NCBI GenBank assembly: GCA_002470515.1
Contig: DKML01000016.1
Span: 1 to 64,000, forward strand
Source of the DNA: Proteobacteria bacterium UBA7415
GTDB lineage: Bacteria > Pseudomonadota > Gammaproteobacteria > Arenicellales > Arenicellaceae
Direction of reading: 5' to 3'
Length of the DNA: 64,000 nt
Shown one piece after another: positions 11,367-20,546 of this stretch. Each line of letters starts with the position of its first letter. The stretch's first letter is position 1. Position numbers and translations under genes: made by a program. The notes below the pieces were generated by a model. The model made no database searches. It was given only the letters and a program-made list of their open reading frames with translations, and was not told the DNA's origin.

Positions 11367-12455
11367 ATGGACAAAAAAACAAGTGACCCACGCAAGCAAG
11401 TAATGCTCAACTGGCTATCAAATGACATTAAATTAGACATAGAAAAGTGTGAGCCTGCGTCTGAAGACGCCAGTTTTCGACGCTATTTCAGAGTCACGTT
11501 AAGAAATCCACCCAGAGGTTCATTAATTCCTAAGGCATTATCACCCAAGAGCCAAGGTGCATCACATGTTGAGCAAACTCCTGACAGCCTAATAGTAATG
11601 GATGCCCCGCCAGAGAAAGAGCCACTCGATACGTTCTTAAAGACGACAAGACTACTCCGAACTCACAACATTAACGCGCCGCATATCTATGCAAAAAACA
11701 TCGCTCAAGGCTTTTTATTACTGGAGGATTTCGGGTCGGTTAATTATGTAGATAAACTTCACTGTAACGCAACAGAACTCTATCCCCTCGCGATCGACAC
11801 GATAGTGCTGCTGCAGTTAGCGTGCTTTAAAACACCCCAATCGGAATTACCGACATATTCAGCACAAAAACTAGATGATGAAATGCAATTGTTTGAGGAT
11901 TGGTACTTAAGCGTTCACCTAAAGCATAAAATGACCGCGACGCAACTAAAAGCGTGGGCTGAATTAAGAGCGCATTTGGTTCGCCAGTGCGTACAACAGC
12001 CTCAAGTTTGGGTCCACCGAGATTATCATTCACGAAACCTTATGGTTCTAGATAAAAACTCTCCGGGAGTTATCGACTATCAAGATATGGTGATAGGTCC
12101 GCTCACCTACGATTTAGCGTCAATATTCAAAGACTGCTATATCGAGTGGCCTAGAACCCAACAACTTGAATGGTTACAGAACTATCAACAGAAGCTTAGG
12201 CACGCCGCTGGCGAAATCGAACAAGCGACTGAATTATCAAACATAGATTTTGATCAGCTTGTCAAATGGTACGACATGACCGCTCTGCAACGTCATATAA
12301 AGGTGTTGGGTATTTTTTGCAGGCTTAACTATCGAGACAATAAACCCAACTATATCAATGACTTACCTATGGTTAAACGTTATGTCTTAGAGGTTTTGCC
12401 GCGCTATCCGCAGCTCAGGACTTTCTTGAATGAATTCTCAAGCTTACTTAACTAA
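11367..12455 (+). CDS. amgK: N-acetylmuramate/N-acetylglucosamine anomeric kinase AmgK
   Basis: Aminoglycoside-phosphotransferase-fold sugar kinase. With MurU it forms the MurNAc salvage route that bypasses de novo UDP-MurNAc synthesis. 362 aa from the ATG at 11367; an upstream GTG at 11313 is possible but has no support. The N-lobe contains EDASFRRYFRV and SLIVMDAPPEKE. The catalytic loop HRDYHSRNLM and the metal-binding motif VIDYQDMVIGPLTYDLAS follow. It is divergent from lptD and 58 nt before murU, the same arrangement known in Pseudomonas. Confidence 0.92.
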   Translation: MDKKTSDPRKQVMLNWLSNDIKLDIEKCEPASEDASFRRYFRVTLRNPPRGSLIPKALSPKSQGASHVEQTPDSLIVMDAPPEKEPLDTFLKTTRLLRTHNINAPHIYAKNIAQGFLLLEDFGSVNYVDKLHCNATELYPLAIDTIVLLQLACFKTPQSELPTYSAQKLDDEMQLFEDWYLSVHLKHKMTATQLKAWAELRAHLVRQCVQQPQVWVHRDYHSRNLMVLDKNSPGVIDYQDMVIGPLTYDLASIFKDCYIEWPRTQQLEWLQNYQQKLRHAAGEIEQATELSNIDFDQLVKWYDMTALQRHIKVLGIFCRLNYRDNKPNYINDLPMVKRYVLEVLPRYPQLRTFLNEFSSLLN

Positions 12456-12513
12456 TCTTTTAATTCGATAAACGAATTTGCAACATGAACAAGTCGTTCG
12501 CTAAGTAAATACT

Positions 12514-13254
12514 ATGACAACCTTCACAGTTTTAATTCTCGCCGCAGGGAAAGGTCAAAGAATGCTACCCCTAACCCAAACAACACCAAAACCCTTATTA
12601 AAGGTTGCCGGTGTGAGTTTGTTGGATCGTCATTTAATCAGGCTCAACCAAAGTATGGCGATGGGCGAAACGTGCCCAGTGATTGTGAACGTTGCTCACC
12701 TTGGCCAACAGATCATCGACCACATTGAACAAAGCGAGTACTCCAACCTACGCATAATCATTTCTGATGAACGTCACAGTGGTGCGCTGGAAACCGCTGG
12801 CGGAATCGTTAATGCTTTGCCATTAATTGAGACCGACTTTTTGTTGGTTATTAATGCAGACATCTTTAGCGATCTAGATTTTTTAAAGTTTTGGGGAAAC
12901 GCTCAAAAATCGCTAATTAATAAAGACGCTTATCTGGGCTTAGTACAAAACCCCGAACATAACGCTGCAGGCGATTTTTACTTAAACGGCTCAGGCGAGA
13001 TACACGCCACGCCTTTTAGACAAACAGGCACTATTTCAAACGACTCTGCTGACACCAAACTAACCTTTGCAGGCGTCAGCGCTTATCGGACATCCTTTTT
13101 CCAAGACTTGCCGATAGGTGTTAACCCCTTGGCTCCTTTACTAAGAAACGCAATGGAGAAAAACCGAGTCAGTGGCGAGCGCCTTAATGCAATGTGGGTC
13201 GATGTTGGAACTCCGCAACGACTGAAGAAACTAAACGTTGCTACTTGTGCGTGA
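12514..13254 (+). CDS. murU: N-acetylmuramate alpha-1-phosphate uridylyltransferase MurU
   Basis: Nucleotidyltransferase making UDP-MurNAc from MurNAc-1-phosphate and UTP in peptidoglycan recycling. 246 aa, slightly longer than the roughly 223-residue Pseudomonas enzyme. The start has the signature LAAGKGQRMLPLTQTTPKPLL, with the G-x-G-x-R and PKP motifs. A metal-binding Asp lies in VINADIFSD, and the end is MWVDVGTPQRL. It pairs with amgK, which argues for MurU and not another sugar-phosphate nucleotidyltransferase. It ends 22 nt from the convergent lipB stop. Confidence 0.9.
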   Translation: MTTFTVLILAAGKGQRMLPLTQTTPKPLLKVAGVSLLDRHLIRLNQSMAMGETCPVIVNVAHLGQQIIDHIEQSEYSNLRIIISDERHSGALETAGGIVNALPLIETDFLLVINADIFSDLDFLKFWGNAQKSLINKDAYLGLVQNPEHNAAGDFYLNGSGEIHATPFRQTGTISNDSADTKLTFAGVSAYRTSFFQDLPIGVNPLAPLLRNAMEKNRVSGERLNAMWVDVGTPQRLKKLNVATCA

Positions 13255-13276
13255 GCAAAAAGCGGCAGGTATTGCT

Positions 13277-13966
13277 TTAATTGTGCGTCCTTTGTTTCAA
13301 TAGGTTTATAAACCGTTCCGCTAAAGCAAAGGCAAGTGCCTCTTTGTGAGCGTCATCGAATAAGCCTGTTGCGACTTGATCTTTAAACTGGGTCACTTCT
13401 AAGCCTTTAAAACCGCAAGGATCGATGTTTGAGAAAGGTGTCAGATCCATTGCGTAGTTAAAACTCAGCCCGTGGTAGCTCATTCCATTTTTAACTCTCA
13501 AGCCCAAAGCAGCAATCTTCGCACTATCAACATACACACCAGGCGCGCTTTTGCGTCGCTTCGCATCAATCTTACTCTCATGAAGCACATCAATGGCTGC
13601 TTGCTCAAGAGTATTAACTAGGCTTTTTACGCCCAGTCCAAGCTCTTTAAGGTTAAGCAAGGGGTACATCACAATTTGCCCAGGACCGTGATACGTTATT
13701 TGCCCACCACGATCACTCTTCACTACGGGAATATCTGACGGCAACAAGGTCTGCTGTTGACAGCTCGTACCTTGTGTATAAACCGCGGAGTGTTCTAACA
13801 ACCAAATTTGATTGGATCTTGAAGCCCGGTCCATTGCAGCTCGAGCTTGCATACGTTGCTGCGTTTGCAAATAGGCTTGCACTCCAATATTGTGCACGCG
13901 AATCGCGTCAACAGCGGCTTCCGTTGAGTTGCTTTTAGGGTCAGAGGTCGCTGTTTCGCTTTGCAT
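13277..13966 (-). CDS. lipB: octanoyl-[ACP]:protein N-octanoyltransferase LipB
   Basis: Moves octanoyl from acyl carrier protein to lipoyl domains, the first step of protein lipoylation. 229 aa, usual size. Motifs: DRGGQITYHGPGQ, the catalytic Lys region SAKIAALGLRVKNG, and PCGFKGLEVT with the nucleophilic Cys. It follows ybeD by 9 nt, the conserved dacA-ybeD-lipB order. lipA, often next, is not here; murU lies convergently beyond. Confidence 0.97.
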   Translation of the reverse strand: MQSETATSDPKSNSTEAAVDAIRVHNIGVQAYLQTQQRMQARAAMDRASRSNQIWLLEHSAVYTQGTSCQQQTLLPSDIPVVKSDRGGQITYHGPGQIVMYPLLNLKELGLGVKSLVNTLEQAAIDVLHESKIDAKRRKSAPGVYVDSAKIAALGLRVKNGMSYHGLSFNYAMDLTPFSNIDPCGFKGLEVTQFKDQVATGLFDDAHKEALAFALAERFINLLKQRTHN

Positions 13967-13975
13967 GGTAGGTAC

Positions 13976-14275
13976 CTAGAGCGTCATCACCACATGCTCT
14001 GAACCCGCTAACTCTTGATAAACGCGTTCCAGTTCTTCCCTACTATCGAGGGTAAGTGACACGCTCACAGACTCAAATTTGCCAGTGCGTGAATCGTTTG
14101 ACTTAGCGCCAATAATCCGTTCATTAGGGATATGCTGACCAACCAACGTCTTGACCATGGTTTGCATACACACACCATCGCGAGCGCGGCACATCGCTTT
14201 AAATTGATATTCCAAGGGATACTCTAATAAATCAAAGCCATCCTTTACGTCGTCTTTAGGTTCGTCTTTTGTCAT
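13976..14275 (-). CDS. ybeD: YbeD family protein (DUF493)
   Basis: Small cytosolic ACT-like alpha/beta protein of the YbeD family, 99 aa. The LEYPLEYQFKAM start and the SVSLTLDSREELERVYQ segment are typical. Family members lie next to lipB and dacA in many gammaproteobacteria, and a regulatory role has been suggested, but no reaction is established. It is placed between dacA and lipB on the minus strand. Confidence 0.9.
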   Translation of the reverse strand: MTKDEPKDDVKDGFDLLEYPLEYQFKAMCRARDGVCMQTMVKTLVGQHIPNERIIGAKSNDSRTGKFESVSVSLTLDSREELERVYQELAGSEHVVMTL

Positions 14276-14311
14276 CAGTTTATTGTCTTTTATAAGAGTC
14301 GCAGCGAATGA

Positions 14312-15532
14312 TTAATCAAACAACCCACCGATACTCCGAGAAATAGTGTCCGTCACGCGCTTAAGGAAGCCGCCTTCAGGTATTTCGCTCATAGCCACCA
14401 ACGGCACATCAAGCAGTGGGTTCCCGTCTAAATACAACGCGGCCACTCCCATAGATTGCTTCAACTGAATTGGTGCGTCAAACGAAGGTGCCATTTGTAG
14501 ACGAACTTCAATGTCAGCCAAACGACCCCGAGGTACAGCAACATATACGGGTGATATCGGTTTTAACAAGACTTGGTCTGTCTCGCCTCCGTACACTCGA
14601 GCTTGTGCTACACCCCCTTGCCCGGATAGTACTTCACCTGCATCAAAAGCATCAAAACCATACTCCAACAGTTCAGTAACAGCCTGCTCGCGTAATGCTT
14701 CGCTTTCCGTTCCCATGACAACCGCAATCCACCTCTGTCCTTGTCGCTGCGCGCTTGAAACCAAGCAATAGCCTGCCGCTTCGGTATGACCTGTCTTTAA
14801 ACCATCAACACCCAGGTTCCTCAACAACAACTTATTACGATTAAATTGGCGAATACTATTGTGTTCGTATTCTTTGATTCCATACCAACTATAGTACTCG
14901 CCAAACTGATCAATGATTGCGGCACTCAGTTTAAGAATATCAACAGCCGACATATGATGCCCAGGTGCCGGCAAACCAGATGCATTCTTAAAGCGTGAGT
15001 GCGTCAGTCCTAGTTGCTGAGCATAGTCATTCATAAGTGCAGCAAAGCGCTCTTCACTGCCACTGGTATGCTCTGCTAACGCTATTGCTGCATCATTGCC
15101 CGATTGGATGATGGTACTTTTTAGTAAGTGTTCTAGATTGATGGTGGTATTTACATCGGCAAACATCCTTGACCCTTCACTTCGCCATGCTTTTTCACTG
15201 ATGGCAACTTCATCGTTAAGCGAAATTGAACCTTTAGCCAGCTCTGAAAAAACCGCATAGTTCATCATTAGCTTAGTAATACTTGCTGGTGGCAATGGCT
15301 GGTCACCGTTCGAATTGGCAACGACCCAACCACTGCGAGCCTCCATCAATGCCCATCCTGTAGATTTAACACTTAGAGCAAAATCAGAGTTTGAAGCGTG
15401 ACTAGATTGCTGAGCGTGAGTCGTTATAGTCACAAACGAGAAAAGCATGAAGGCACCGATTAAACGTCCCGCAACAGAAATCACGTCTTTAGGCGGCTGG
15501 GGTGGACGAAAACTGAATTTTGAGCACTTCAT
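14312..15532 (-). CDS. dacA: D-alanyl-D-alanine carboxypeptidase (PBP5/6 type)
   Basis: Trims the terminal D-Ala of peptidoglycan pentapeptides in the periplasm. 406 aa. A hydrophobic signal sequence (about residues 20-40) ends near HAQQ. The penicillin-binding active site is complete: SITK (Ser84, Lys87), SGN (in QSGNDAAIALAEH) and KTG (in GLKTGHTEAAGYC). A C-terminal PBP5 beta-domain follows, with an amphipathic tail (SEIPEGGFLKRVTD) that would anchor it to the membrane. It lies 2 nt from the end of mltB and is part of the rod-shape gene block. Confidence 0.96.
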   Translation of the reverse strand: MKCSKFSFRPPQPPKDVISVAGRLIGAFMLFSFVTITTHAQQSSHASNSDFALSVKSTGWALMEARSGWVVANSNGDQPLPPASITKLMMNYAVFSELAKGSISLNDEVAISEKAWRSEGSRMFADVNTTINLEHLLKSTIIQSGNDAAIALAEHTSGSEERFAALMNDYAQQLGLTHSRFKNASGLPAPGHHMSAVDILKLSAAIIDQFGEYYSWYGIKEYEHNSIRQFNRNKLLLRNLGVDGLKTGHTEAAGYCLVSSAQRQGQRWIAVVMGTESEALREQAVTELLEYGFDAFDAGEVLSGQGGVAQARVYGGETDQVLLKPISPVYVAVPRGRLADIEVRLQMAPSFDAPIQLKQSMGVAALYLDGNPLLDVPLVAMSEIPEGGFLKRVTDTISRSIGGLFD

Positions 15533-15534
15533 AA

Positions 15535-16893
15535 TTAGTCGCTTCCTGTTACTGATTGGGCTCTTTGATGTTCGTCACGAATAGCCTTTGACAACTCAAA
15601 AACCGCCATCGCGTATAACACACTTTGATTGTAACGAGTGATTACGTAGAAGTTCTCATGCGGAAAAAAGTATTGATCGATAGTAGGAGAACCAACTCTT
15701 GCCAGCTGTTTGGAATTAACCTTCCACTTAGAATTATCAGCCTCTTTTCCAGACCTAGAGGTCTTGGCATCGGCGGGTAATTTTAGCTGTTGGCCTCTAT
15801 AAATCTTGCCATGGCTATCGATCTTATTAAGGGCCATTAGTGCGCGACACGACACATTTTGAGACTCTGCAATTTCACATACTGTATCGCCCGCTCGAAC
15901 GGTATAAAGCCCAGAACGTTGAGGGTTATTGACTTCTTCCTCGGCATTTAGCCACAAAACATTTAACTTTTCTTCATCAGGAACAAGCTCAGAAACTGGA
16001 CCACCCAAACGGCGTAATTCTTGAGCCGTGTACTTCACCACTCTTTTACGATTAGCCAGATCAACAATTGCAGCTGGAACAGATGAAAAACCCTCGGAAG
16101 TAACAGGCTCATCGCGTTTCCACCCGTTCTCGACGAAGTAGTTCGCAATACTGCCAATCGCGTCACTTGGCTGATTAATTAGATCAGTTACTCCGTCAGC
16201 GGAAAAGTCCACAGCGTAATGACGGTAGCTACTCGCTATGAATTGCGGATAGCCCATTGCGCCTGCGTAGGATCCCATCACTTCATCTATCAAAAAATCG
16301 TTTTCTTTTACAAGGACCAAAAAGTGCTTGAGCTCACCAGCAAAGAACGCGCTCCTTCGTGGAAAGTCAACAACTAGCGATACTAATGAGTCAATGACCT
16401 TGTGTGACCCTTTATAGCGTCCGAACTTGGACTCGACGCCAATTATAGCCACAATCATTTCAGCGGGAACGCCATATTCTTGCTCAGCTCTGAATAGATC
16501 TTGCTCATGCTCTCGCCAGAATTGCGCACCTGCTTCAATTCGGTCGGATTTCATGAAAAGCTTTCGGTACTTACCCCAAGTGAATTTTGATTCAGCAGGG
16601 TTTTTCATGGCGTCCAATATTTTTTCTTGGATGGTCGCCTGTGCCACCACATCAACCAGCTCAGCTTTTGTATAGATGCCCTCAGCGACTAATTCATCAA
16701 CAATTTTTTGTAGATTAGGGTGAGCATCAACAGACACGGCGTTAGCCGCTCCAGAGACGAACGCGAGCAACACCAACAGGCTGGTAGCAATCGACTTAAC
16801 TATTCCCAGCGCTTTTGCAGGGTTAAGTGAAGGCATTTTTGTCAAAAAAGGCTCGTTAGGCGATGTCGCCTGAATACTGTTATCCAATCTCAT
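15535..16893 (-). CDS. mltB: lytic murein transglycosylase B with C-terminal LysM domain
   Basis: Cleaves the glycan strand to 1,6-anhydro-MurNAc ends, feeding turnover and recycling. The ATG at 16893 has AGG 5 nt upstream and is preferred to a TTG at 16911. 452 aa, longer than plain MltB (about 330-360) because of a LysM domain near residues 330-380 (YTVRAGDTVCEIA, LNKIDSHGKIYRGQQLKL). A signal peptide with LLVLLAFVSG is followed by the GH103 domain, with catalytic Glu in IGVESKFGRY and AGAMGYPQF. No lipobox Cys was seen, so it may be soluble and held to the wall by LysM. It lies between rodA and dacA. Confidence 0.93.
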   Translation of the reverse strand: MRLDNSIQATSPNEPFLTKMPSLNPAKALGIVKSIATSLLVLLAFVSGAANAVSVDAHPNLQKIVDELVAEGIYTKAELVDVVAQATIQEKILDAMKNPAESKFTWGKYRKLFMKSDRIEAGAQFWREHEQDLFRAEQEYGVPAEMIVAIIGVESKFGRYKGSHKVIDSLVSLVVDFPRRSAFFAGELKHFLVLVKENDFLIDEVMGSYAGAMGYPQFIASSYRHYAVDFSADGVTDLINQPSDAIGSIANYFVENGWKRDEPVTSEGFSSVPAAIVDLANRKRVVKYTAQELRRLGGPVSELVPDEEKLNVLWLNAEEEVNNPQRSGLYTVRAGDTVCEIAESQNVSCRALMALNKIDSHGKIYRGQQLKLPADAKTSRSGKEADNSKWKVNSKQLARVGSPTIDQYFFPHENFYVITRYNQSVLYAMAVFELSKAIRDEHQRAQSVTGSD

Positions 16894-17031
16894 AATCCTG
16901 TTTACTCGCAAACATCTGCGTTTGCATTGTTAAGCTACATTCACTAAAGCTATTCTAATTTCATTGAATTAAAATAAGTCAGCTATTAATCAAACATTCT
17001 TTCTTTGAGTCATCGTCACAAAAAACACTCA

Positions 17032-18105
17032 TCAATTAGACATTAAACGCTGGTGCGAGTGTATGCCCATCAAAATACCAAAGCCCGCCATTAAAGTAAC
17101 CATTGACGTACCCCCATAACTAATAAGTGGCAGCGGTACACCCACCACCGGAAGCATTCCTGACACCATTCCTACATTCACAAACACATAAAACAAGAAT
17201 GTCATCGAAATGCTACCTCCTAAGAGACGCAAGAATGAATCCTTTGTGTTGTAAGAAATATACAACCCCCGAGCTGTGATTAGCGTATAGAGGAGCAACA
17301 ACATAAAAACGCCAACAAAACCAAACTCTTCAGAGTAAACCGAAAAGATAAAGTCGGTGTGCCGTTCGGGTATAAATTCTAATTGGGACTGACTCCCTTG
17401 CAACCAACCCTTGCCTTGTGCGCCGCCGGCGCCAATCGCGATCATCGATTGAATGCTGTGATATCCCCCCCCTAAAGGATCCGACCAGGGATCAAATAAG
17501 GTCAAAATACGTCTCTGTTGATAGGGGTGCAACATATTAAAAACAGCAGGCATGGATACCAAGCCCAACGCACCCAATAATGCTATATATCGCCATGCAA
17601 AACCGGCCAGAAACACGATCACCAGCCCAGACAAAGTGATCATGATCGTCGTTCCTAAGTCTGGCTGTTCAAGAATCAGGAATGCTGGCAAAAACAACAC
17701 AATGAGAGCACTAAACAAGTTCAGACTTGATGGTGGTAAACGGCGTCTTGCTAACACCCACGCGACCATCATAGGAACACCTAGTTTCATTATTTCTGAG
17801 GGCTGAAAACGCATAAAGCCAAGGTCCAACCATCGTTGAGCACCCTTGCCGGTATAGCCAAACAGCAACACCATTACAAGTAGCACCAATCCTGCGCCAT
17901 AGATCATGGGCGCCCATCTAGACCAAGACTCAGGGCGTATTTGCGAAAACAATATTAAGACGGCAAACGCAACCATCAAGCGTAATGATTGATTCACAAT
18001 AAGACGAGGGTTCTCACCACCCGCGCTCCACAAAATCACCAAACTGGTGAAACCGAGCATCAGCAAGCCAATGACTAACGGCCAGTCTAGTTTAATCCTA
18101 AACAT
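17032..18105 (-). CDS. rodA: peptidoglycan glycosyltransferase RodA (SEDS)
   Basis: SEDS-family polymerase of the elongasome, an inner-membrane protein with about ten transmembrane helices. 357 aa, normal length. Hallmarks are RFQPSEIMK, the catalytic region around EQPDLGTTIM, LEFIPERHTDFIFSVYSEEFGFVG and the terminal PLPLISYGGTSM. It starts 2 nt after the mrdA stop, so the RodA-PBP2 pair is probably translationally coupled. Confidence 0.98.
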   Translation of the reverse strand: MFRIKLDWPLVIGLLMLGFTSLVILWSAGGENPRLIVNQSLRLMVAFAVLILFSQIRPESWSRWAPMIYGAGLVLLVMVLLFGYTGKGAQRWLDLGFMRFQPSEIMKLGVPMMVAWVLARRRLPPSSLNLFSALIVLFLPAFLILEQPDLGTTIMITLSGLVIVFLAGFAWRYIALLGALGLVSMPAVFNMLHPYQQRRILTLFDPWSDPLGGGYHSIQSMIAIGAGGAQGKGWLQGSQSQLEFIPERHTDFIFSVYSEEFGFVGVFMLLLLYTLITARGLYISYNTKDSFLRLLGGSISMTFLFYVFVNVGMVSGMLPVVGVPLPLISYGGTSMVTLMAGFGILMGIHSHQRLMSN

Positions 18106-18107
18106 CG

Positions 18108-20012
18108 TTATAGCCCGCTATCAGGTTGAGTAACTCTAGCCAAGCTGGCACTTTCTTCGTTTGTTTCTGCGGCAAGATAATAATCAAAAATTTGCCGAGC
18201 GATTGGCGCCGCTACCGAACTACCACCACCGCCATTCTCTACGATAACTGCGATTGCGATTTTAGGCTCTTCAACTGGCGCGAACGCAACAAATAGTGCG
18301 TGATCTTTTTGGAACTCAGTAAGCTTGGAAGCGTCATAGCGAGCACCCTGCGCAATATTGACAACTTGAGCAGTGCCTGTTTTTCCAGCCATGCTGTAGG
18401 ACTTATCCCGACCAATGTAATAATGCGCAGTTCCCTCTGGACTTTCTACGACACCGCGCATTCCTTCCAAAATGGTGTCAAAGTTAGCTTGATTAAACTC
18501 GACTTGCGAGTTTTCACGTATAACTGGGGTAAAGTCCATGGCCGTGTAACCGTCACCAGCCCCTTCCACCATGTGGTTGATTATGCGAGGTTCTACACGC
18601 TGTCCACGATTAGCCATCGTCGCCGACATTACGCCTAGCTGTAACGGAGTGGCTAATGTGAATCCTTGACCAATACCCGTAATGAGAGTTTCCCCGGGAT
18701 ACCACACCACACCCTTAACTCGGCGCTTCCATTCACGGGACGGCATTAACCCATCGGGCTCTCCGCGTAGATCTATACCTGTTTTACTACCTAGACCGAA
18801 GCTACCTAAAAAGTCGTGTAACTTATCGATGCCCAAACTATTGGCCATCTGATAGAAAAACACATCACACGACTTCATAATCGCGCTAATCAGATTGGTT
18901 GGGCCGTGACCCACTCGCGTCCAACAACGATAGCGGTGACTACTTCCCTTTAACTGATAATAACCAGGGCAACTAACCTGTTGGCTCGCTGACCAGCCAT
19001 TCTCAAGTCCAGCGAGTGCGACTAATTGCTTAATCGTTGACCCAGGAGCATAGCGCCCGTAGAGCGCTCGATTCAACAACGGCCTCTGTGGGTCATCCCG
19101 CAATTCACCATATGAGCGGTGGTCTATCCCATTTACGAACTTATTAGGGTCATATGTAGGGTTACTAACAAAAGCTAATACTCCACCGGTTGCCGGCTCT
19201 ATAGCGATGACAGACCCGCGTCTATCACCCAAAATTTGTCTGGCTTTGACCTGAAGCTCGGCATCAATATTTAAAACAAGATCATTGCCTGATACTGCGG
19301 GCATTCGATCAAGCGTTCTTATGGGCCTGCCGTGAGCGTTAGTTTCTATTTGTTCAAAACCGACTTTTCCCAACAGCTCTGACTCGTAATACTCTTCAAT
19401 GCCCAGTTTACCTATGTATTCGGTGCCTTTGTAAGCTTGAGGGTCGATTGAATCCTTTTCACGCTGGTTGATGCGCCCAACGTACCCCAATACATGTACC
19501 AACTCTCCACCATAAGGGTACGAGCGCTGAAGTCTCGCTTGTACCTGGGCTCCCGGAAAGCGATGCTGATTAACCATAAACCGCGCAACCTCTTCTTCGC
19601 TCAAGTTCAGTTTTAGAATATGCGCTTCAAAACCAGGTCGTGATCTTAGCGCTGCTTCAAATCGTTTTAGCTGATTTGGACTAATCATTACAATACGCGC
19701 GACTTCGTCGAGAAGAGCTCGCATGTCCGCAACCTGATCTGGAACGATTTCTAAGGTAAATATGGGCAGATTTTCGGCCAACACACGTCCTTTACGATCG
19801 TATATTTGACCTCTAATCGGTGGTACCGCCACTAAACGCACTCGATTATCTTTTGAAAGAACGTCAAATTTCTCATGTTGGTAAATTTGCAGATACCACA
19901 CACGGGTCATTAAGGTGAGAACGAGCAAAATCAGAATTATGCCAAGCGCAAAAAGCCGACCCTGAATCAACTTGGTTTCGTGCAAATAATCTTTGAGTTC
20001 TAGCTGCTCCAT
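18108..20012 (-). CDS. mrdA: penicillin-binding protein 2
   Basis: Transpeptidase that works with RodA in side-wall synthesis. 634 aa, usual length. One membrane anchor (about residues 20-40) precedes the pedestal domain (GQIYDRKGRVLAENLP). The transpeptidase domain has STIK (Ser325, Lys328), the SxN-equivalent KSCDVFF and AGKTGTAQV. It lies between mreD and rodA in the shape operon. Confidence 0.98.
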   Translation of the reverse strand: MEQLELKDYLHETKLIQGRLFALGIILILLVLTLMTRVWYLQIYQHEKFDVLSKDNRVRLVAVPPIRGQIYDRKGRVLAENLPIFTLEIVPDQVADMRALLDEVARIVMISPNQLKRFEAALRSRPGFEAHILKLNLSEEEVARFMVNQHRFPGAQVQARLQRSYPYGGELVHVLGYVGRINQREKDSIDPQAYKGTEYIGKLGIEEYYESELLGKVGFEQIETNAHGRPIRTLDRMPAVSGNDLVLNIDAELQVKARQILGDRRGSVIAIEPATGGVLAFVSNPTYDPNKFVNGIDHRSYGELRDDPQRPLLNRALYGRYAPGSTIKQLVALAGLENGWSASQQVSCPGYYQLKGSSHRYRCWTRVGHGPTNLISAIMKSCDVFFYQMANSLGIDKLHDFLGSFGLGSKTGIDLRGEPDGLMPSREWKRRVKGVVWYPGETLITGIGQGFTLATPLQLGVMSATMANRGQRVEPRIINHMVEGAGDGYTAMDFTPVIRENSQVEFNQANFDTILEGMRGVVESPEGTAHYYIGRDKSYSMAGKTGTAQVVNIAQGARYDASKLTEFQKDHALFVAFAPVEEPKIAIAVIVENGGGGSSVAAPIARQIFDYYLAAETNEESASLARVTQPDSGL

Positions 20013-20048
20013 ACCTACTGTTCTTTAACCTGGCTTGTTGGCATTAAC

Positions 20049-20546
20049 TTAGCGAATACGAGAGACACGTCGCAACTCACCTAAGACAATCGTCAAAAAT
20101 GGCCAAGCAATCATGCTGCCGATAATCGAATACCAAAAAGACCAAGTGAAACTAAACTCATCGGTCATGCCGTAAACCCAACCTGTAATGAACTTAAGTA
20201 TCGCTAAAAACAGTGCAACTAAAAGGCTTTGTTGCCAAGTGGTCATTACTTTCATCTGATGGCTAGTTTTGTTCACAAAAAAGGCAATAAACGCTAAGCC
20301 CAAACTCAGAACCCCAAAGGTTTTTACCGTCAACACGTCAAGCAGTATTCCAAGAATAAAACCAGTAAGAGGTCCATATCGGTCCGGCTCGGTATAACAC
20401 CAAAAGATAAGAACCAGCACCAACCATTCAGGCCAAAAATAATAGATCGAGTCGGCTACGCTTAGCATGGCGAGCACTAGGGCAAAAAACACCGACAAAA
20501 CAAACGCAACTTTACTGGATGAAGTCGTATTCTGTAGTTGCATCAT
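20049..20546 (-). CDS. mreD: rod shape-determining protein MreD
   Basis: Small inner-membrane elongasome component, 165 aa with about five hydrophobic segments. The motifs YFWPEWLVLVLIFW and YGPLTGFILGILLDVLT are typical of proteobacterial MreD. Its start overlaps the mreC stop by 4 nt (ATGA), indicating coupling. Confidence 0.95.
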   Translation of the reverse strand: MMQLQNTTSSSKVAFVLSVFFALVLAMLSVADSIYYFWPEWLVLVLIFWCYTEPDRYGPLTGFILGILLDVLTVKTFGVLSLGLAFIAFFVNKTSHQMKVMTTWQQSLLVALFLAILKFITGWVYGMTDEFSFTWSFWYSIIGSMIAWPFLTIVLGELRRVSRIR

